The position numbers were made by a program, and so were the translations under genes. A DNA stretch of 64,000 bases from Trileptium ribeirensis (lineage: Eukaryota > Nematoda > Enoplea > Enoplida > Thoracostomopsidae), in assembly GCA_030248225.1 (NCBI GenBank), contig JASANE010018429.1, forward strand, positions 1 through 64,000, in the 5' to 3' direction. The stretch's first letter is position 1, and every line of letters starts with the position of its first letter. A model generated the notes under the pieces. It did not search any database. It was not told where the DNA came from and saw only the letters and a list, made by a program, of their open reading frames with translations. Positions 58,123 to 64,000 of this stretch are shown in pieces.

Positions 58123-58881
58123 ACTTGAACTTTTCCAACGTCCATGTCGTATTACCAGCCGGTGAGAAATATTCGCGAAAGCTGCAGCGGACGCACCCCC
58201 ACGCTTAAACGAATGAGAGCCGATGTTGAATCCAATCAACCCAGCTTGCTTGGCGCACTGACGCAAAGCACACGACATCGCGCTATAAGTGATTGCCTTT
58301 CTGAAAAAACGAAAGCGCAAAGACGTTTTATCCCAATAAAGTGGCTGAAACAACGGAGATGCTGTTTGTTGCTCGGATCCCAAGAAAACCAACAACTTTC
58401 TCAAGTGAAGAATCGGACAAAGGTCAAGACCGGTAGCTGCGATGTACACCGAAGAACAAGCTCCTAATGAATCGGTCTTAGACCGCCGAATGCACAAAAC
58501 GACATATATGCGTTATCAGCGGCAAATTGCAGATCTCCAATCGTAAGATTTTTAGCGTCGTTAAACAGCAAAAATCCAGCATAGCAAATCAGTTTGATAG
58601 TTCCATTCGGACGACGAAGCGGAAGAATCAAACTACTTAACTGCTCCAGCGTAATAGCGTGCCGCCTTTTTATCACTGTAGCTCCTAAGCGTACCGCGCC
58701 GGTGACATAATGCTGCCAAAGCTGCAAAAGGCGAGATTCGTAACCAAAACGGAGGTCTGCCAAGCGATGTGCCCACGACGCCGCCGCATAAGCAGTTTTG
58801 ATCGTAGCAGCTCCGCACCGGGCCTGAAGTTTTGACATAAGGCCAAAACCATAAGCATCGAGCGGAAGGAAAGACTATTGG
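58108..58881 (-). pseudogene. Tyrosine recombinase of DIRS/Crypton type, inactivated
   Basis: Minus-strand frame from about 58881 to 58464, then one shift near 58480-58497 into the frame ending at 58108. N-terminal part: KLQARCGAATIKTAYAAAS and LEQLSSLILPLRRP. Core: ICYAGFLLFNDAKNLTIGDL, where relatives have Arg at the second L of FLL (the first catalytic Arg). Then SKTDSLGAC, and in the C-terminal part GSHSFKRGGASAAA (the HxxR motif) and RHGRWKSSSSKDF followed by TAA. The catalytic Tyr is expected nine residues after GRW, which is exactly the TAA position. The enzyme family cuts and joins DNA through that Tyr (family knowledge). The copy is therefore broken in at least three ways. Confidence 0.85.
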
Positions 58882-59082
58882 CCTAGGACGCTGCGACCAT
58901 AAGATGCCATAGAGCGAAGTACCATAAGATAAGTAGACAGAGTGCCACGCGACACCGTCGACAAAACGAATAGGACCGTTCCGCAGATATTCGGTAACGA
59001 AGACCGCACCCAAATCGTACACGATAAGATGTCTGAAATGAAATAGTACAAAGACGCTTGACCGATACGGGAGGGTGGGTGG

Positions 59083-59217
59083 GAAAACTGTATCCGAAAT
59101 TAAGACTACGGTGTAGTAGAGAAAAGGAGAAAGACCTGAACAAATAAAGCAGAACAGCAACTACTTATATACTGTAAGTTATGCAAAATATCCGGGTAGC
59201 TAATGGCTAGCTTAACT
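59083..59217 (-). repeat. Right inverted end of the recombinase element
   Basis: It is the inverted partner of 57618-57750. The same segment recurs in the same orientation inside each 297-base unit that follows. Confidence 0.85.
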
Positions 59218-59219
59218 GA

Positions 59220-59985
59220 CCATTAATCCTTCGCTGTGCTCGGATTAACTCCCGTTAAGCAAGCCAATAGTCCCTATCTTGGTAGAACTTTCTATTGAAT
59301 AAGCATGGCCTACATGTAAATATACTATATAATTATCATATAATCTACATATGTATTCTGAGGGTAAGATTTCGGCGAAGCAAACTGTATTCCAAATTAA
59401 GACTACGGTGTAGTAGAAAAAAGGAGAAAGACCTGAACAAATAAAGCAGAACAGCAACTACTTATATACTGTAAGTTATGCAAAATAACCGGGTAGCTAA
59501 TGGCTAGCTTAACTGTCCATTAATCCTTCGCTGTGCTCGGATGAACTCCCGTTAAGCAAGCCAATAGTCCCTATCTTGGTAGAACTTTCTATTGAATAAG
59601 CATGGCCTACATGTAAATATACTATATAATAATCATATAATCTACATATGTATTCTGAGGGTAAGATTTCGGCGAAGCAAACTGTATTCGAAATTAAGAC
59701 TACGGTGTAGTAGAAAAAAGGAGAAAGACCTGAACAAATAAAGCAGAACAGCAACTACTTATATACTGTAAGTTATGCAAAATAACCGGGTAGCTAATGG
59801 CTAGCTTAACTGTCCATTAATCCTTCGCTGTGCTCGGATGAACTCCCGTTAAGCAAGCCAATAGTCCCTATCTTGGTAGAACTTTCTATTGAATAAGCAT
59901 GGCCTACATGTATATACTATATAATTATCATATAATCTACATATGTATTCTGAGGGTAAGATTTCGGCGAATCAAACGCGTAATA
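59220..59985 (-). repeat. 297-bp tandem array adjoining the recombinase element
   Basis: Units start at 59220, 59517 and 59814 (CCATTAATCCTTCGCTG, then TCGG and AACTCCCGTTAAGCAAGCC). The first two are complete and nearly identical; the third stops near 59985. Each unit contains the element's terminal segment, so the array looks like a repeated terminal region of the same element. The three copies differ only at a few bases, pointing to a recent expansion. Confidence 0.92.
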
Positions 59986-60777
59986 TTTAGGACGCTGCGT
60001 GCGTGTGCTATTAATCGTGTTTTTGAAACAATGCTCAAGCAAGCTGTGATTATTTTGTTTCTCAGTTTCTAACACCCTAACGAAAATTACTGTTCTACGT
60101 TTTTGACCTGCATACGTAGCTGTCTGACGTAGGCGGTCATTGTTATGACCTTGCTTCATAACCATGATAATATTACGTGTAAATAGGCTATTTTTATTAT
60201 ACTAATTCAAAGAAATAATATCATCAAATTAAATTTAAAATCTTTCATTTACTACATCTTGGCAAGAATACAGTACCCGTCGCATTTCGATCAAGCCTCT
60301 AGCGAGTGGCTCGTTCGAGATTTCGAAACTATTCAAATTTTTAGTTAATCCTATTTTTAGAACAAATTTATCTCTAGGGGGCCGCGAGCGACGACAGTCA
60401 TTTTCGGCGGGTACTGTAGCAGGTATTCTTAATATCTGATCGCACACAATGGCGCAAAAACAGTGCTTCGTGCTGGAACTAAAATGACTACATAAGGCTC
60501 GACTTATAAAATTATTTAATATTTCGTGATATTTTTTCTACTATTATTATTTTAATTTTTATTTTGTATTTTTATTTTGTTTCGATACACGATGCTTTTG
60601 ATTGGTTGCATTAATATTCGACAATTATTATTGATGCATTTTGGGCTTTTGTAACCGTTGATGTTTCAAAGGTAACTAAGTTTTGCCAGTAGTTGATTGT
60701 TATGTACTAGTACAGTTGCTGAGAGCGATAAAAGCAAATAAATTATTCGTGATAATTTGAGAAAAATTCGATATCAG
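59986..60777. other. Intergenic, nothing recognised
   Basis: No gene or repeat was identified. Open frames of 70-82 codons on the minus strand (59917-60165, 60235-60447) lack known motifs. Confidence 0.5.
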
Positions 60778-61825
60778 AACGTAGTGAAACGTAGTGGAGA
60801 TTGCAGGGGTGAAATCATTAAATTACGTCTGTGTGTGTGATCGGCCATAACTCAGGAACGACTGAGCTGATTTTCATTATCTTTGGCTCATTCGAACCGG
60901 CATAGTCGATTTACCGTGTATATTGCCTGAGCCTTTTTGATTTGGGGTCTGGTTTCGGGGTCAGGGGTCAAAATGAGTCTTGTCTATTTTACCTCATTTT
61001 AGTACCATTCACGGAAGCAAGATTACTTTTATATTAACTTTCGATTTTTTCTTGCTGGTTTTATTTCATATGCCGATGCGTCTTTTGGGTTTCGATTAAG
61101 GCTCTGGTTCTGGATTTATGGGGTTTGCGGTAAGAGGTATGACGCCCCAATGGTTCCTCGTTCCAAAATTTAAAATTTGATCTGACCTCTTGGGCGGTTT
61201 ATAAGTTTCACCTGGAGGTTTTCGGGCATGGAAAACTCTGCATGTGCTGGTTTTGCTCTGTGACCCATGGTTCTATGCATACGGATGGTTCGTGGTCAGA
61301 GGTTAAATTGAGGGTTTTTACCCAATTATAGTACCCTTCACGGACTGAAGGTTATTTTTATCTTATCTTTCTAATGTTTCTCTGGTTGGTTTTATTTCAT
61401 GGTAAAATGATGAATGCCGATGCGTCTTTTTTGTTTTTCGATTAAGGCTCTGGTTCACGAGGTTTGAGGTATGGTACCCCAATGGTTCCTCGACCCAAAA
61501 TTCGAAAATTTGTTCTGACGTCCTGGGCGGCTGAAAAGTTTCACTTGGGGTTTTTCGGGCATGGAAAACTCATTGCCAGTGTTGGTTTTGCTCTGCGACC
61601 CATGGTACTTTGGGTACAAGGGTATGCTATGGTTCATCGTTCCAAAACTCCTAATTTTACTGTTAAACTTTTTGCCGGGGTTAGTTGTGTTCTAACTTGT
61701 GCGGTATTGTGTGATATCCACATATTGCATATTGACGTATGCTATCGTGAGCTGTTTGGGTGTGCACATAAACGGCGTAAGTGTACCTATGCTTCACTAC
61801 GTTCTGCAGTCTCGATAGAGTTACT
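60778..61825 (+). repeat. Long-unit tandem repeat family E, copy 3, with inverted ends
   Basis: It opens with CAGAACGTAGTGAAACGTAG. Its end, read on the minus strand, contains CAGAACGTAGTGAAGCAT, so it has short inverted repeats. In between are units with AGTACCATTCACGG (61001) and AGTACCCTTCACGG (61329), a spacing of 328 bases. The array closes with TCTCGATAGAGTTACTAGT. Copies 1 and 2 in mig-15 introns share this plan. Confidence 0.85.
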
Positions 61826-63060
61826 AGTAATAAAATGAACGGTTGTTAATTTTTCGAGAATATTCACGAAAAATTTGCTTTTATTTCTATCCGTCGCTGT
61901 ATTTCTAACTAAAGCTGTGTTACAATAATGGTGTTTTATATTGCAACTGTAGTAGCTTTGTTTTTGCTTCTTTTGGCTATCACGGCAACTCACGTGTCTG
62001 AAAATACAGTCGGATTTGATTTAGTTTTCTTCTGCATTTATGCCCTGTCGCTGCAGTATTACACGAGGGTTCTTTTGGTAATAGGCTTAACAGGTGTTGT
62101 AGTTTTGTGCGGAACAACCTATTTCGCTCGTATCTAATCACCCGGATAGCGGGTTCTTCGGGCTGTTTGGGTGTAACCAGTTATGGGATATTGGACGGGA
62201 TAGTTTGACAGCAATATACCTAGTCACTTTTATTTAATGGGAAGTTACAATTCGAGTAGACTAGATATACACATGCACTAAGACATGATTTTGTTGATTA
62301 GCTACTATTGTTACAAATGGAAATTAAAAAAATTGGCTTAACTGCTTGACTTGCTTACTATGTGCATTTCTACGAAGTACCTCGAGTCCCACATTCATCG
62401 ACAGCTTTTTAAGGTTTAGATTATTGAATAGCGCCACGTGTCACAAAAAGTGTTTCTTAATTGCTATTTGAGATAATTCTTCATTTCATATGGTTTCATT
62501 TCTTCTAACATGTTTTGGCTTCGGTTTTTCAAGTGGCAAGGGTTTAAGAATAAGGTAAAGCATTAGCTAACTAAAATTATTAGCACAGCTTGTCAACAAT
62601 AACGTCATATCGCCTTTTCATGGCCCAAAAATGTGGGTAGGAATCGCCCTATGTCCCATATGTTTATTATTGGCAGAAATCAGCATTGAGTGAATTTTCA
62701 ACTTTTTAGAAATATTAAATACAAAATCCTTGCTTCCGACATGTTTTTGCTATCTATACCTACGGCAGTCAATGACGGCCCTATTAATGATTGTAAATCT
62801 TTTTCCAGACTACTCACAGCGCACTTCGTCCCACATCTCATAATATTTTTCTGTCTTTGGGCTGGAGAATCTGAATGAAAACAAACATGGCAATTTTTCT
62901 TCAATTGGGTGACCGCAAACGGTAGGGACTTTTTCGAGTGGAGTGCGCATACTCCACTATCACCCCATCCATAGCGGAGAGGCTAGAGTTTATAGTTTCG
63001 TGTATATATGCATATAATAATATATGTACATATATAATACACTTATATTCATATTATGAA
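61826..63060. other. Intergenic, small hydrophobic open frame at 61928-62137
   Basis: The 69-codon frame at 61928-62137 starts with ATG and codes a very hydrophobic chain with two likely membrane spans (VVALFLLLLAI and VLLVIGLTGVVVL). It has no homologue that I recognise and may be chance. The rest to 63060 is AT-rich and ends in TATATG simple sequence. Confidence 0.3.
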
Positions 63061-63093
63061 TTTGAATATATGTGTATACATATGTATGTGTAT

Positions 63094-64000
63094 AATGGTC
63101 TGCGTCAACTCATCTCGTACGCGCTGCGTCACCACTACGTTCCTGAAGAACTCATGCGATGGGTGCAACTGCTCTACAACGACCTGCAGGGACAAGTCCG
63201 TAGCGTCGCCGGCACGTCCAAGCCACTCCGCATCAGCGTCGGCGTCCACCAAGGAAGCGCCCTCTCGCCGCTCCTCTTCATCCTCGTCATGGACACCATC
63301 AGCCGTGACATCCAACAGCCAGTGCCCTACACCCTGCTCTACGCAGACGATATAATGCTCGCCGCTGAACACAAGCCCGACCTCGCGCAGCTCGTACAGA
63401 CATGGAATGACCGCCTCGCCGAACATGGCCTTCGCCTCAACATCAAGAAGACCGAGTACATGATGACTGCTCCAGACGAACCAGGAACGATTTCCGTCAC
63501 CGGCATCGACCTGCCTCGTGCCGAACGCTTCAAATACCTCGGCTCCAGGCTCTCGGTCGACGGCGATCTGCGACACGAAGTCAACTCACGAGTCAACGCT
63601 GCCTGGATGAAGTGGTGGTCGACTACCGGCGTCCTCTGTGACAAGAAGATCAAGTACAAATTCAAGTCCAAAGTTTACCGTTCCGTCGTTCGTCCCGTCG
63701 CCCTCTACGGCTCCGATTGCTGGCCCGCAACCAAGGACACAGAACGCCGCTTCGCCGTCATGGAAACCAAGATACTGCGATGGACCAGCGGCGTTATTCG
63801 CTTCGATCACTTCCGCAACGACGACATCCGCGGCCGCTACGGCGTTGCACCAATCGCCGACAAGATGCGCGAGAAGCGACTCAGCTGGTACGGATATGTC
63901 CTGCGCGCCGACGACAATTCGTTCGCCAAGACCGGTCTCGAGGTTACCGGCAAACGCCCGAAGGGCCGCCCAAAACAACGCTGGTCCGACACGCTTCACG
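63094..64000 (+). mobile_element. LINE reverse transcriptase, uninterrupted, 5'-truncated, cut by window end
   Basis: A + frame of about 300 codons is open from 63094 to the edge: NGLRQLISYALRHHYVPEEL, then SVGVHQGSALSPLLFILVMD (finger and palm), LLYADDIMLAA (catalytic YADD, 63338-63370), GLRLNIKKTEYM, FKYLGSRLSVDGD (thumb region), VVRPVALYGSDCWPATKD, MRWT-like LRWTSGVIRF and KRLSWYGYVLRADD, ending KRPKGRPKQRW. The order and spacing are those of non-LTR retrotransposon polymerases of a kind abundant in nematodes. It is clearly GC-richer than its surroundings and begins abruptly after a TATATG tract, as a 5'-truncated insertion would. Minus-strand frames over the same bases are shadows. Confidence 0.9.

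Larger units (their letters stand above)
57618..59217 (-). mobile_element. Tyrosine-recombinase element (DIRS- or Crypton-like) with inverted ends
   Basis: The left end (57618-57750) and the right end read on the minus strand (59083-59217) are about 133-base inverted repeats. They share GTTAAGCTAGCCATTAGCTA, GCATAACTTACAGTATATA, GTAGTTGCTGTTCTG and TTTATTTGTTCAGGTCTTTC. Between them lies a recombinase frame on the minus strand (58108-58881). On the + strand an open frame continues from the left repeat to 58122 and ends in a basic, Arg/Ser-rich stretch. No reverse transcriptase is present between the repeats. Confidence 0.7.

Noticed and set aside
61928..62137. Small membrane protein gene
   Set aside because: Hydrophobic frames of this size arise by chance in T-rich DNA; no homologue or gene structure supports it, so it is only mentioned within the intergenic entry.
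63049..63999. Long minus-strand frames (63049-63576, 63586-63999)
   Set aside because: They are shadows of the + strand reverse transcriptase, whose motifs are unmistakable; GC-rich third positions keep the opposite strand open.

Overview
This window looks like a gene-poor, repeat-rich, AT-rich nuclear contig from an animal, most likely a nematode. One gene dominates it. Sixteen exons on the + strand, between 1091 and 57271, join without any phase conflict into the C-terminal ~935 residues of a MAP4K of the Misshapen/MIG-15/TNIK/MINK family: a long disordered linker followed by the citron-homology (CNH) domain. The kinase domain and 5' exons must lie before base 1. Nematode placement rests on CNH residues closer to MIG-15 than to arthropod or vertebrate relatives, and on a LINE at the right edge of a type common in nematodes. 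Both comparisons are from memory, not from a search.

Layout. 1-1080: a dispersed repeat with another repeat nested in it. 1091-22379: eight linker exons rich in Ser, Pro, Gln, Asp and His, in introns filled with repeats. 25213-57271: eight CNH exons ending in a stop. Only about 2.8 kb of the 56 kb is coding. The introns hold several DNA-transposon-like elements with terminal inverted repeats, a 136-bp satellite array (26447-27470), a long-unit tandem repeat family also found outside the gene, AATTAGTTAATT-type repeats, LINE remnants (33150-33790 and 51600-54560), and a 6-kb segment at 40.4-46.5 kb with many perfect hairpins that I cannot assign to any family. Beyond the gene, 57618-59217 is a decayed tyrosine-recombinase element with inverted ends, followed by a 297-bp tandem array (59220-59985). 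At 60778-61810 is a third copy of the long-unit repeat. At 63094-64000 is a GC-rich, uninterrupted LINE reverse-transcriptase frame cut by the window edge.

Points of most interest: the exon coding the first CNH strands (about 22 residues) is not visible, although the flanking phases still join; exon 3 has a decayed tandem copy just upstream; two ~1-kb elements lie in inverted orientation around exons 9-14, which could favour circular RNA; the hairpin-rich island; and an array of GCGAACG/CGTTTGC inverted pairs. No complete second host gene, tRNA, rRNA or CRISPR array was found.
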